A stretch of 64,000 bases of DNA from Physcomitrium patens (taxonomy: Eukaryota; Streptophyta; Bryopsida; Funariales; Funariaceae), in assembly GCF_000002425.4 (NCBI RefSeq), contig NC_037258.1, positions 523,719 through 587,718 on the forward strand. The letters run 5' to 3'. The position numbers were made by a program, and so were the translations under genes. How positions within the stretch are numbered: position 1 is the first letter of the stretch; each line of letters begins with the position of its first letter. This document shows, piece by piece, positions 1 through 16,641 of the stretch. The notes beneath the pieces are model-generated. The model did no database searches. It saw only the letters and a program-made list of their open reading frames with translations, and was not told the origin of the DNA.

Positions 1-3770
<3,770 letters not shown>

Positions 3771-5252
3771 AGTCAGTGGTGCAGGGACAGAATTACTCCA
3801 CGCAATGGCATTCTATGTGGGGGTAAGGAGGGACTACAGCAGATTCTAAGATTGTAGGGCTAAAAACTACGTATCCGAACTAGCTTTTTGTAGAAGTGGG
3901 AAATGGAACACTGAGTCTGGAGGCTCAACCAAGGAATCTGTGGTGCTTTGACTACATGAGTCAGTGATGCGTAGTTCAAAACAGGCTTGGTTGTTGAGAG
4001 GTTTGATTCTTATCACTTCAACTCCTGTTGGCAACGAGCATTTAGAGCCAAGATTGCGCTTATCATTGTTCAGATGGCAGTGGAGGCTTACAAGAAAGCA
4101 GACATTCCACATGACTGGATCCAAGGAAAATGCGAAAGGAGAATGGTTCAAAGTTGAGGCTATGTTACTTGTGCAGTGAAACAAAAATGTTAACTTTCTA
4201 CCCGTGTGTGAATCCTAGACGGATCTAAGACCGTCGGAGTACACAAGCTAGTGACTCTGGTTTGATTTTTATGCTCTTGTACGGCCGAACGCAGGTTTTA
4301 AGCTTGTATAAAATTTCGGAGGACTGGGTTAGATAGTTTATATAGGTTTTTCAGAACATTGTCATCTTTGTGGTTCCCGAGTAGAGGATAATTTTCGTGC
4401 TTGCTGTATTGGAACATCAAAGAATTGAACGTTGGTGGTATAGTGAAGAATTGTAATATTTACACTAGAGAATCATTTGTTTCCATGTCGTTTTGATTTA
4501 ATGATTATCTCCTGTCACTCGATGTTGGAACATTCGTTAGGTAACGTATCTTTTCTGTTATGCATTCCTTTCATTACATGTAAAGGTTACTTCAGTTTAT
4601 TTGTTCATTTGACCATATTGGATTCTGTCTAGTACTTTTAAGAAGTCTTGCTTGGGTTATTCAAATTTAAAGTCATCTTCATAAACTTTTAACACTTTAT
4701 TTGTTTTTGATTTTGGTCACTTCTTAGAAAGTTGCATATTCTTTTTCTCTTTCAGTGATGGATAAAATAATTTTAAAAATTGGACTCTCCACCTTGAGAC
4801 ATAATTAGGTACACCCTTTTTTCTTTGTTTTTTTGTTTTGTTTCAGAAGTACCTTCATTCACGAAAGATGTTTTAATAACACTTTCAGATCTAATGGATT
4901 TTCGTATTGTTGTATTAACTAAAACTATAACACTAAGAGATCTCATTGCGATTTTGAGTTTCTTAAATTCTGTTTTTAAAAACTGGTTCTCATTGGTTTG
5001 CAGAAGTTCGGAAATGAGCTTCATACGAAGTCCCACTCCAGTCTATATTCAGAGGAAGCCCGCTTCCGCAGTTCTTTGAAAGTTGAGCACAACCCCTAGG
5101 CAATCCACATTATGGCAAGGTTGAACAGCAGAAATTGCACGACCGGAATGGAACGCCACTATTTTGTCGGTGTGGGTCAATTAATACACATTACAAATTT
5201 TCAGGCAAATTCTGCACTGCACTTTACAAACGAAGACTGCCCATGAGGTATG
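3771..5252. other. Convergent 3' intergenic region (both 3' UTRs)
   Basis: This stretch separates the SEC23 stop codon from the stop codon of the opposing O-fucosyltransferase-like gene. It should hold both 3' UTRs. Short open frames on either strand show no recognisable domain and I treat them as non-coding. No canonical poly(A) signal could be assigned with confidence. Confidence 0.6.
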
Positions 5253-8200
5253 CTAGTGTCTTTGCCATGAATTGAGGCCATCCCTCCATTGAGGATCATG
5301 GCTCAAAAGCTGCCTATCCGTGTTGAAAATTTTGGGCTTAATGTTGATTGGATCAGTCTCAGAACATAAACAATCTGGTAGAGGATTTGTGTAGAAGACC
5401 TCTTCCGTCCTAAACCGGTCCCTTCCTTTTGTACCTGTGATGGGACCTTTCCGTTTCCGTGGCGCTCCTTGCCTATAAAGACAAGTAAAAACCAATCAAG
5501 CGATGATATGTGCTGTAGTTGGTACCAATAATTGTACCGTGCGAATCTGCCACCGAAAATAAAGCAGGCCAAGAAAGCGACTGAAGTTTACACGATGATA
5601 GATGTATGTGATCTAACGTGAACCCAATCCCTTGCCTCAAAAGCCGAAGGTGCTTAGGTACAAACACAACACCTGCACGCCTCAATTCTGACTTCTACAT
5701 CGTATATAAAACAAGAGATGAACCAGGGCAAATGTCAACATGACATTTGCAGAATTGAGTCATCGTACCTCCGCTTGTGAATGTTAGCGATCATCTCCGC
5801 AAGCTCTGGGCCTTCAGTAAGTTCTCCTCTGTCTAGCTTGTCAAAGAGCGCTACAAGCTCTTTCCTGCACAAACCACAGTATACCTCATCAATACTGCCG
5901 CTCGAAACATAAAATGTCCTTGCATAACACGGAGATGCTGGGTTAGTTGCAAAATCATGCTCAAGTTCTCGAGAGGTTTAATTGCACGAAACAAACCACA
6001 ACGCTCAACAAATTAGGATTTCCTCATATGCAAACCTGTCAGGGGTTATGGTCTTGCGGTGCTCAAGGTACCGTCGATGTCCTTCCACAGCTCTGGCCAT
6101 ATTCCCTGAGTAGGAAGGTACGAACACGTTGCTTTCCACGGAAACAATGTAGTCCAATGCTGCCAGTTGAGAGGAGTGATTGACGAATGGTGCAAGCTCC
6201 TCTGGCGTGGCTACGGTCTCCTGTATGCACGTAAATTCCATGCCATTAGCAATTTGAATAGACAATTAATATCAGCGCTATCAGGTGAATTAAACTCCAG
6301 CCAATGACCCACACTATAACTACATGGGAATAAATGCAAGACCTGTAACGAATGTGAGAGCTTAAAAAATGCTTCTCCTGGACGAGTATTACACATGCAA
6401 GGATACTCAGAAGTGCGCGACTGTGTCTGAATTAGCAACTGGAGTCACAAACCAAAGTCTGACACTTTGCATCACACACTGCAACTCACAAAATTTACTT
6501 CATTAGCGTACAAATATTCAAGTCCATAACTCATCATCTAATTCCTGCTTCTACGCTCCCGTTCAAACTCCGAGCCCTAGAAATGATTACTGAGCGGGCT
6601 GACCTTACGCAAAACATTTGGAAACCGAGAAAGCAGGCCTTTCATACGTTCATCACCACCATAAATCTCGCCAGCAGCAATGTAAATGGGTGTGGTCTCC
6701 GGGTAGCCCAAAGCCTTCAAGAAAATCCCGACCTCTTTTGGTGTCAGCGGGCAATACCCTTTTACCCTTTGATCGGTAGAGTTGATGTCCTTCACCTTCC
6801 AATGGGCTGTAGTCTGTCTGTTCACCACATCAAAGACGTATTAATCATGTGCAACACCTGATGATCTCCGCATAACGGTTGACTTTGTTTTCAACCTTTG
6901 GTGGTTTGGGTGTTCGGAAATCGTAAGATGCAAATCTTTATGTCCAACAAAAGCGAACCAAGTTGCTGCTTTCGCAATCCAAGATACACGACACAGTTAA
7001 CACATCGCAGGCGTCCCCAACGCCTGCACGGCACCAGTACAAGATGAACAAAATAATGGGGTTTAAATCTGCTCACCTTATAGTGGTCAACTCATCGGCT
7101 TCTTTGTGTGTTAGACCATGGGTGCAGCCACTAAAGGCTAACATATCCTTCTCATACCGAAGATGCAAAGCAATGTAGGGTCCATTTCTTCTCAATCTCT
7201 CTACAAGTTTCTGCGAAGACAATGGAACGCATGTTCAGGATGAAACTTTAGAGGGGCAAAAAATACTGTGCCAAACTCGCGAAGACTTGCAGCAAGAAAA
7301 AACGTTATTAGTGCAGAGACTGCACGACAATGGATGCGATAGATACACTGCAACTAAAATCTTCCAATCCAATGACGAAAGAAGCAATGTTAGCACAGCA
7401 GCAAACTTGCACCTTCCCAAACTCATCAATGGCACAGGAAAATCGAAGAGCATCATAATGAACCCGACATCGCAACTTCTGTATGTCCGCAGGCAAGTCA
7501 TTATTTGCCAAGCGCGAATCGGACTTAGAAGCGCGAATGACCTGCACAGTTCAATGACGTCAAGACTTAAGGTTTTGAGAACCAGATCACCCATATTAAG
7601 CTCAACATACTCCAGAGTTCTGAACACGCAACAATGTATCACATAGAACACGATCAAGCAATTACGCTCACCACAAACACAACGATTGACTAAATATCGC
7701 GGCGACGACTCGCGGGTGAAAAAAAAGTTCACCAAACCAAATTGCTCGTCTGAAAAGCTCGAACAGTGCGTCACATATCAAACCACAACACAGCATAGTC
7801 AAACATGACATGAAGTTTCGTGAACTGCGAAGAAGAGATAATTATCAGCGACTCACCCTGTAGTCCCGCCAAACAGGAGCGATGATATCCACATAGTACT
7901 TTACGTTGGACCAGCTTTGAAACTGTTTCACGGCTTTAGGTGCTAATAAATATTCTTGAGGAAGCGACTTAACCACATGAACATCACCTCTTAAGGCCTC
8001 TATGAAATGGTCTACGTCAAATATATCCGAGAAGTTGCTGCACGATCAGTAGAACACACTAGTTAGCAGTAGGTCCAAAAGAAAAACATATTGCCAAAAG
8101 ACATGTAATTGTGTGCAAAAATTTCGATGAGAAAAGCTTGTACCCACCGCCTAACACCAGTTACATCCGAATCACAATTACATCCCTTATTACAGTTCCC

Positions 8201-10316
8201 AGCACCCATTTTAGGCGAAGACTTAGTTCTTTCAAGAGCCCTGCAGAAACTGAATGCCATCTTCAAGCACAATGCAGCAAACAATCCTTTTTGCGAACAT
8301 TTGAGCACTCATTACCGCCGACGGACTATTTGCCACACAGCGACACTCGCAATGGTTCAATTATCCTCACCTAGAATCCTGCCAAAATGATCGCTTATCA
8401 AGCTCCGGAACAACCAATGTAGCGTTCAATATGCGTGCAACCGCCACCATATCACAGATCTGCCACAGATAAAGATCGTGTCACAAGCAATTTGTAGGAA
8501 GAATAAGACCTGAGGACCAGAATTCAACATTAAGTAGAACAAAGTAGAACTGAATACAAGCCTAACAGAACCAAGCACAAGTAGGGGCATCCTGTGGCTC
8601 CTAAACATACACGACCAGAGATTGACTACACAGGGTACGAACTGCGCAGACATCGTGCTTGATGCCCAGAGCGTGTCACAATTACAATCCTTATCCCAGT
8701 TTAAAAACATACCCCTGCTCGCATCTGATTCAAACCCCCATTGCTTTGGACCAGAAGATACCCTCTGGAAATACCTGGACCTGAATTCCATATTCAGAAA
8801 ACCAACACAAGAGGTTAAATGGCGATCTCATACGCTATCTAATTAGGATAACTCCAAGCAACGTCTTCAAGACAAAATCATGATTCAAACCCATAAAGAG
8901 CTGAGCCAAGTTCGCATCGTTTCAACAAGTTGAAACTACGAAAAGACATGCGCCATTCACCTGAGTAAGACTCGCTGGGCTCAACGCAAGGATGAAATCC
9001 TCGATTTGGAGGAGGCTTCCAAAGTTTCTTGAACTCCACCGACTGTATCAAGGTTACCAAATGTCATCAACTGAAATCCAAAAGCTGCCACTGATGCAAC
9101 AAACCTTCCGAGACGACACTTTTCGCGGTTCATTTGTTTCCCCCATAGCATCACAAGAAACTTTTCTTTATTTAAATAACCAGGAGTGGAGGGAAGAGCG
9201 GAGCGGTGGTATGGATTTGCGTCACCGTGTCAACTCCATAAGAATTACTTCTAGCATGAAGGGGAATGAAATATGATTATCCCAAGGTTATGCAACGATC
9301 TGGTACACACACTTCGGAAAACGCACAGAACTTGCATGCATACCCCTTCCGCCGGAGGAAACGTTCGTAGCAAATTTAGCGCTATTAACTATAAAAAGTC
9401 TTGTTCACACTTCATGCAAAAGACTCAATACTTTTAGATACTCCTAATCCCTAAAATGAACACATTCGTCCTGTTGACAGGAACTGCAAACAAGATCGCA
9501 CCTCTACGCCTGGACTCGGCAATTGGGACAGTCGGTGGGACCCGAATTCTTGCCTCAAATTCAACTCATCCGATCTAGGTTGTACTCCATGATCACCTCG
9601 CTGGAATTCCCAACACCATCCAACACAAATAACGTCATTTCAAGTGAACTAAAGTCAATTTCAGGGGCGAGGGCTCCCCCACTAAATCGGCGCCCACCAA
9701 ACACAGTAATACCAGTTCAAGTTGTTGTTAGCTTATCCACCATTGCACATTGACGAAATCAGGAGGAGCGCACTTCAATCCTCTTCGACCTTTCACCTTA
9801 ATTTCATTTGATGTACTACGATCTAATTCAATGTAGTCACACAATAGACCAGAACAATGTCCTCAACGCTTGTTTGTGAGTGACTTATTTGAAGGGGCGC
9901 AGCTTCTAGTGCTCATGCAAGAACGTCCTGCAATGTGTGGATGATGTGGGCAACCAACATCTAGAACCACCTACGCAAGGAAATATGGCCCTCGTTCAGC
10001 TGATTGCAGGTACTAGATTAGGATCTTCGAGAAATACCTGATAAAGCATGTGAGACTGCATGGAGCTTCTTTGAGACCGCAACATGGAAAGAATGTCCGG
10101 AAAGAAAAATGTTGAAAATAGCGCTCCAAGTACAACACTCACATATCCAAGCATCCATAAGAATCCAATTAGACCAGCTCCCGATCGGACTCTCAGTCGT
10201 CGTCCAAGACTTGAAGTGTGCTGCGATGCGTGCCGATGCATAGTGCTCCTCTCTGAAAGCGACCCAAACCTCAGCTTACCCATTTTCCTTCCACAACTAC
10301 TGCTTCTCAAATGCAT
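5253..10316 (-). CDS. Plant O-fucosyltransferase family protein (GDP-fucose O-FucT-like)
   Basis: Likely a Golgi type II membrane glycosyltransferase of the plant-specific O-fucosyltransferase family; donor and acceptor are not shown by sequence. Exons in transcription order: 10316-10038, 9042-8961, 8780-8713, 8459-8371, 8037-7857, 7541-7413, 7210-7077, 6817-6604, 6220-6036, 5864-5769, 5472-5253. All are GT-AG with consistent phases, giving about 558 residues, normal for the family. Exon 1 encodes a basic cytosolic tail and one transmembrane helix (around [19 protein letters not shown]). Family motifs follow in order: [64 protein letters not shown], and [19 protein letters not shown] followed by [14 protein letters not shown]. 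The C-terminus ends with a basic GTKGRDRF-type segment. The start is the first in-frame ATG ahead of the membrane helix; the frame stays open upstream to about 10470, so an upstream coding exon cannot be excluded. Intron 1 (9043-10037) might hide a micro-exon. Confidence 0.9.
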
Positions 10317-13140
10317 GGAGTACTCATCCAAAGAATCAGTACGAACCTCATAACCATCAGTTGCACTGACATGCCAATACGAAAACCCACACAGATTAAC
10401 TGTGATTAACCCGTCATGAGTTCCAGCCACAATGGTGGCAGTTGGAACCCCCCAGGCCTGATAATTAATTGAGCTAACTTAGACTTCACAAGTCATTGGA
10501 ATGCGAGACTCAGATTTTCTGTTTCAACCGCCCACAAAAATTCACATCTTTAACACACAGAAAACGGCTAAGAAGCAGAATTAATTACTTACGCTCTTGA
10601 GAAGGAACCTCATCACTATCAAGCCAGCGTCTTTCTGAGACCTCTCTTACGTCCAATTTCATTTGTTGCATCTCCGAAGGACTGCTCAAGGTCCTGGTGA
10701 TGAAGGAACGATATTTTATGATGACAGATCTACGCCATGATGCAGCTGACGGTTGTACACATGAAATACTCGGCATTAGCCCAACTGAAACTAAGCTCGT
10801 CGTAACCTCATGCCACTAACCACAGCACTCTAAACCCTGTCGCTCCACAAGAATTGCCTCCTCACAGCAGCGTGCACTTCGCTTTGCAAGCTTGGACAGC
10901 TTAGTCACCTCAAGCATTCAACAAAGTTCACATTTCGCCTTCGTCTGAAAATAAAACGTACCTCTTTAATATGAGTGGCAACTGATACAAAACCCGTGCG
11001 GAGGGCAAGCTTCGCAGGTCATGGAGAGGCTGCTCCGAATTTCCAAAGAAGTGGCAAGCGATCTCAACACACTAAAGTTCTAGATCTGCATCATATGATG
11101 GTTGGCGCCACAAGCCAGCGAAGAAAAGCATCCTGAGGGTACAATGCGCTGCCTGCACCGTAATAACAGCGACAAAACCTCCATAGATGACCAGCGCAAC
11201 TACTTCAGGCGATCCTACACCATTGGGGTAAAATCCACCTCTAGGTTAACGGCCTGGCCTTCTCCAACTGTGGCCCCAAGTGCAGCTGCCCCTGAAAGAT
11301 AACGAAAAGTAACCAGGGTCAAGGTATTTACTACTACCCCGGAACTCGTCTTCTCTGAAATCGCAGATACAATCCATCAAGAATTTAAAGTGCAGAATCA
11401 CAACTACTACTCTTTCACAAATGAATAAATACAGATCCTTTTCAGCAACCACTCCCAATCTCTGTCTGTGATCACTCCCAATACTCGGGAGCTTCAAAGG
11501 GACATTGTTTGTGAAGAGTATTCACAAATTGGTGATATCGAACCCATACTCCACTTCCCAGTAATTTCTTCGCTCTGGGGATCAATGTAGCTGTAAAAAC
11601 TATTCCTCTTTAACACGGAGATGGCACTCTTGATGGAACCAGGCTTCCAGCCAGCGAACTTCGCACCGCAACTTGAGCCGAAGCTATGAGGATTTATACG
11701 AATGGAAACCTTATCGCATCTGCTAAAACTTCAACAATCACCCCTACAACGCCCTCTTATCTCATCAGTCTAATGTTCCATCCCCTAGAAACGTCATGAG
11801 CTCAAAGACGCGCTCCTGCCAATGGAACAGACACCGAAGCTGAATTTCGAATCCTCATCTGCGATCTCAAAAATGACCCAAACTTAAACCAAGCTCCCAT
11901 TCCTCTTTTTCCACGCTCTGATGCACCTCTTATATCCGCATTAGCGTCAGAGGGCTAAAACTTTACATGATCAATAACTGGAAAGATAAATATATACAGA
12001 GTTGTAACGATGCTTCCGAGACATTCAGAGCACAAGAATAAGCAGGTACTATAGTCAACCACCCTGCAACAGAAGAAAAACACGAAACGCAGAAAACATC
12101 TTGAACTTTACAACGCAAGGGTGATATATAAAAAAACACAACTTTCTAAGCAAAACCAATTCTGATGCTAAGGTTTACCAGGCATAACACTGCCGATCGC
12201 CAACCCCAAATTCCCCGTGACCTACGCGAACATTAAAAACTCCCAACGTCCAATCGAAAGTTGCGGCAGTGCCCTCCGAGAAACCAAGAAAAAATGGACT
12301 CACGCACGCTCAGTAAAGCCCAAGAAAACGACCCAACATCCAAAATTATCCGCCACTCTCCTCGACAGAATCACCGAAACATCTGAAGTCGTCAACATCG
12401 ATGCATCTGCTATAGTGACTGCTGACAATGGCAAACTCGGGGCGCAGCAGCAGCAGCGGCAGCATCAGATAAAATCAACGTAACCATAGCTAACAACCAA
12501 AAGCGTCTCCTCCGTGATCAGACCCACTTCGGAAACTACCAGCAACGATAACAGCGAAGAGAATGACTCAAACGGTTCACATAGGTCATGCACCTCTGCA
12601 GGCGCCCAGCAAGCACCTCCCCGCGCAACAAAGAGTAGTCAAGCCTATGAATTCAGTCAACAAAAGCTAGCTCCTCTCAGGGGCGGATTTCGCGCACTGT
12701 GCATTACTATTTGCTTCGGAAAACAACGAATCTGCCAGCAGCTGTAGCTAACGTACTAAATCGAGTGCCGCGCAGCCGATTCGGAAGCAGTTGATGCGGA
12801 TGATGCATCCTGGGTTGCAAAAGAGTGTTCCCTCGCGAATGCAAACGCGAGACGAGAGTGCTCGATTTAGGGCTGCCACTCACTGAGCTCTGCTTCTTCC
12901 GGAGCACTTGGAAGTCGAGGGAACAAATGGATGAATGTTCCTGAAGTAAAATGGATGAGGAATCCGCATGATGGTCCTCGTATCTCAAGTCTCCATCTGT
13001 CCGCACAAGGCAGTTTCGAATCCACTTTCATCGAATCGCACTGCGAGTGATGGGTGATGATTCTTCTCATCCATATTTGTTCATCCAACCAATGACGTCC
13101 AGCTGGGAATGGCACCCCTTACGGAGACCATTGGAGCTCG
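10317..13140 (-). other. Upstream region / probable long 5' leader of the O-FucT-like gene
   Basis: This is GC-richer than the adjoining AT-rich DNA and runs up to a sharp compositional drop near 13.14 kb. It probably carries the promoter and a spliced 5' UTR of the minus-strand gene. Minus-strand open frames at 10585-10776, 12707-13006 and 12867-13115 have no recognisable domain. The first ends at a good donor (GAGC|gtaagt) but cannot be joined in frame to the first O-FucT exon by any acceptor I tried. A short CAG-rich stretch lies near 12447-12470. No TATA box could be assigned. Confidence 0.45.
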
Positions 13141-13584
13141 TGGTTTGTTTAGTACATTGCAGGAGCTTTTTAATTTTTTTGGTGGATTGTGCATGAATAA
13201 CCAACTATGAGGAATTTTGGAATTCTAATTGATCAACGTTCCACTTCTACACTTTACTATGGCATTCACATAAAATTGTGTTAAGATTTTGATTTTACAT
13301 CTTTTTTAATTTGTTGGATATGCTATCAAATTAGTTGTCTTACATGCTTATTGTTCCAAACCTTCTTAGGAAGTAATTATATGGTTTTTTTTTGTTAGCT
13401 AGTGTATACATGGAGAAAAAATCTAATGTCATCCTTACTTTGATGAATGTTTTCTTATCATTCAATCTTCATTCAAGACTTTCTAATGTTTTGGTAATTA
13501 GTAATAATTATTTTAATGCATTCTCATTTTATACATGTATCTTTTATGGTTCTCTTTTTACATTCTTGGTTGTATGTAAATATG

Positions 13585-13609
<25 letters not shown>
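13585..13609. repeat. (TA)n microsatellite
   Basis: Uninterrupted alternating TA tract in the AT-rich intergenic block. Confidence 0.95.
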
Positions 13610-13615
<6 letters not shown>

Positions 13616-13663
13616 CCTTCATAGTTTGACAAGATCAACAATTAAAATCTTATAATTTGATCT

Positions 13664-13691
13664 TATATATATATATATATATATATATATA
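13664..13691. repeat. (TA)n microsatellite
   Basis: Second uninterrupted alternating TA tract, about 55 bases after the first. Confidence 0.95.
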
Positions 13692-14111
13692 CTATCCATT
13701 TTTATCAAAAACATCTAAGTTCTTTGGAGGATTTTTAAATTTTTTTAAAATTTCTTCTTCACATTTATTACTGCCTCTTGTAAATTTACTCAAATATATT
13801 ATTGTATTTTTTCAAAAAAATAATTGGATTTATATAAATAAAGAGTGTTATAATATATTATGAGAAGAAATGAGAACATTGATCTTAGAAACAACTTTAA
13901 TTACTACTCAAACAATATCTAGAATCAACAGCTTCAAAAATGCTAATATAGCAAAACATTTCTTTAATAACTATATTACTCCGAGTACATCTTTTGATTT
14001 GCGTATATAAATAGTGACATCTACTGAAGAACTAAGAACCATTTAAGTTTTTTTAAAATGTTGCTTAAAGAACCACTTCTACCATGGTATTTATCATCTT
14101 TTAAAAAACAT

Positions 14112-14112
<1 letters not shown>

Positions 14113-14149
<37 letters not shown>
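14113..14149. repeat. (TA)n microsatellite
   Basis: Longest uninterrupted TA tract of the 13-15 kb block. Confidence 0.95.
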
Positions 14150-14153
<4 letters not shown>

Positions 14154-15640
14154 TAACTTAAATGCATTTTAGATAAAATTTTAAAACTTATTTAAGAAAC
14201 ATAATGTAAATTGTGCATAAACAAATACAGTTTGGATCTTGCAAAAATTAGTATACATATATATAATCGACAAATTTGACAATTAGAAATTAATCTTAAT
14301 TAAAATGATGTAGCAAGTATAAATTTTAAAAAAATATATATTACAATGAAGAGAAATTCATTTAAATTCTTCTAATTTCTTGATATTAAAAAAGAACAAT
14401 TGAATTTGTTGTTAAATATAACTATTAAAATTTTAAGTTTTATTCAGAAAGGAATGCAATGATACTACAACATGTTTATAATTTTATTACAAAAACTATT
14501 ATATTTTAAAATGTTTAAAAAAAATCATATTGATGTTTCAAAATTTAAACTTCTTGTGATCCAAGATGAAAAAATATGTTAGAAAGAAGGTTTGTATTTT
14601 TGTTGTACAGAAACAAATCGAATCTTTATACACAGAAAAAAAGACAAAAAGCTTAGAGTTTCTAAACTTATAATTAGTTGAAATCAAAAATCCTCACTTG
14701 GTTGATTTTATAGTTAGAAAAAATAGCTACTTAAGAAAAAAATTAGATATAATGCACTCTTTTCTACATAAGATAAACAATCTAGTTTTTAAAATTTTAT
14801 AATAGATGAATCTTAAATACTGATTTTTACAAAGAAAATCAAAACCTCGATTTTTTTAAATCTATCTATTTTAAATTGATAAGTTAATTACATAGATTTT
14901 TAAAGTATTTCTCTCCAATTTTTGATTATTATATTCAGAAAAAAATGACAATTAGAATTTATTTTTATTTTTATTTTTATTTTTTAAATTTTTATTACCA
15001 ATTCAGAAAACCAAGTATTTAAAAATAATCTAGTTATTTACTTTAAAAAAGACAGATATACACCTTTTATATTGAAGATTTTTAAACTAAGCTTTTAGGT
15101 GTGACAACCTCCTAAATAGATTACTCAATATTGTCCAAGGAAGTAGTGCAAATATTTCAAAAATTCATAAGAATGTTTTATACTAAATTTAAATAAGTTA
15201 CTGCATTTATACATACTTTATTCAAAAAAATATTACAACCAGAATGAAAAGACTAAAATGCAAGTGCTATTTAGGATAATATAGTATGCCTTTGAAGAAT
15301 GTCATTGAAGAGACTCACACAAATGTTTGATTCTACTTCTACTTTTGGATAATTAACTTCAAGTTTTTTGCAAAAATAAAAACAAAAAACGGCCTCAAAC
15401 ACTGTATAATTAGTTCCAAATATTAATGAGCCATACACAAGGTTTGTGATCTTTGTCAAGTTTGAAATATTGCATTAGCATAAACAGACAAAAATCTAAA
15501 TTAAAATTTTAGAAAAGGACAAAAAATCTACCATGTTATAACTTACACATTCACTTGATTTTACCTATAATGGTGTTGTAAAGTACCATGAATACCATTC
15601 ACTATCCTTCCTTAATGTTTTCATATTAACAAAATTCATT

Positions 15641-16641
15641 TAATACTAAGCACTGAAAATGATGACTTCGAAACTGTGAATGACACGAAAAGTGAAGAGC
15701 ATGTTTCTCTTAACAACGAAACCCATGGGGTTTTACAAAATATACAAAGACACGCGAGAAAATATAAGTGTCAATTTCTGGCATCAAACTGTGCAAATCT
15801 TGACTTCCCTTAACAATGAAGTCTGGTGGCTCCTTCGCGAGACTCAACGAACGAAGAGCGGGTTTAAAAACGAGATTTGAGGTTGTGCTAAACGGAGACC
15901 CAGTACTGTGTCCAAAGATAGCTCGTTGCACTGCCTGAAACTGCCATTTGATCAAGCAAACGAGCGTCAAGTTTCAGATGCAGCGTCTGATAAAAAGATC
16001 CAACTGGAGCTGTGTCAAAGAAAACATTGCAGGGATCCTCTGACTGTTTTTCACATCTGAATGCACATCTGTTCCTCTTCAATGGTGGGTTTTGAAGAAA
16101 GGTGACGAGACCGCAACTTTGGAGGTAAGCAGATGATCAAGCAAGACGATCGTTTGACGTTGCAGTCTCTCATCAGACCTGTGCGATCACACTTGACTTG
16201 TGCGATCACACAAGGGGCAATGACCAACCGGCTTCGCGTGCACTCCACAAACTCTGCGAAAAAGAGAAGGAATTCCTTGTTGCCTTCGCCTTTCGGACGT
16301 TGTTAGGGCAAACTGTACACATGGATCGGTGCTCGCTTATCTCCAGACCCCTTGAGAGCTCTTGAACTTGTCGCAAAGGAAAGGACACAATGCTTCCAAA
16401 CAATTCAGAAATCACAGACGCTGCAGGCTAATTATCGAGTCAGCGCAGAAAAGCTTCGTCCTCAACCCAAAACGCTCTTCCACTACTAGCCATCACAAGC
16501 TACTTCGCTTCACATCTGCTGCACTGAGCGACCGGGTCGCGTTGCGGAGGGAGCAGAAGAGCACGCGTTCGTTTCGCCATTGCGCAAGATTTTGTTTGCG
16601 TCCACCTCGAGGTCATAGAACATCTTCAGTAGCATCCTGTC
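15641..16641. other. GC-richer unassigned segment
   Basis: Base composition returns towards that of the gene island. Short open frames exist on both strands but none has a recognisable domain or a convincing exon structure. The 13-mer TGTGCGATCACAC occurs twice around 16180-16213. No gene is called. Confidence 0.5.

Larger units (their letters stand above)
13141..15640. other. AT-rich intergenic DNA, no gene seen
   Basis: Composition shifts abruptly to very high A+T. Stops are dense in all frames and the open frames are low-complexity. I see no transposon domain, LTR pair or RNA gene here. It contains three (TA)n microsatellites, listed separately. Confidence 0.7.

Noticed and set aside
10585-10776. 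Minus-strand frame as an upstream coding exon of the O-FucT-like gene.
   Set aside because: It ends in phase 1, and the acceptors available before exon 1 give immediate stops or the wrong frame.
12707-13115. Minus-strand open frames as a separate small gene.
   Set aside because: Two overlapping frames of similar length and no recognisable domain; more likely promoter or leader sequence.
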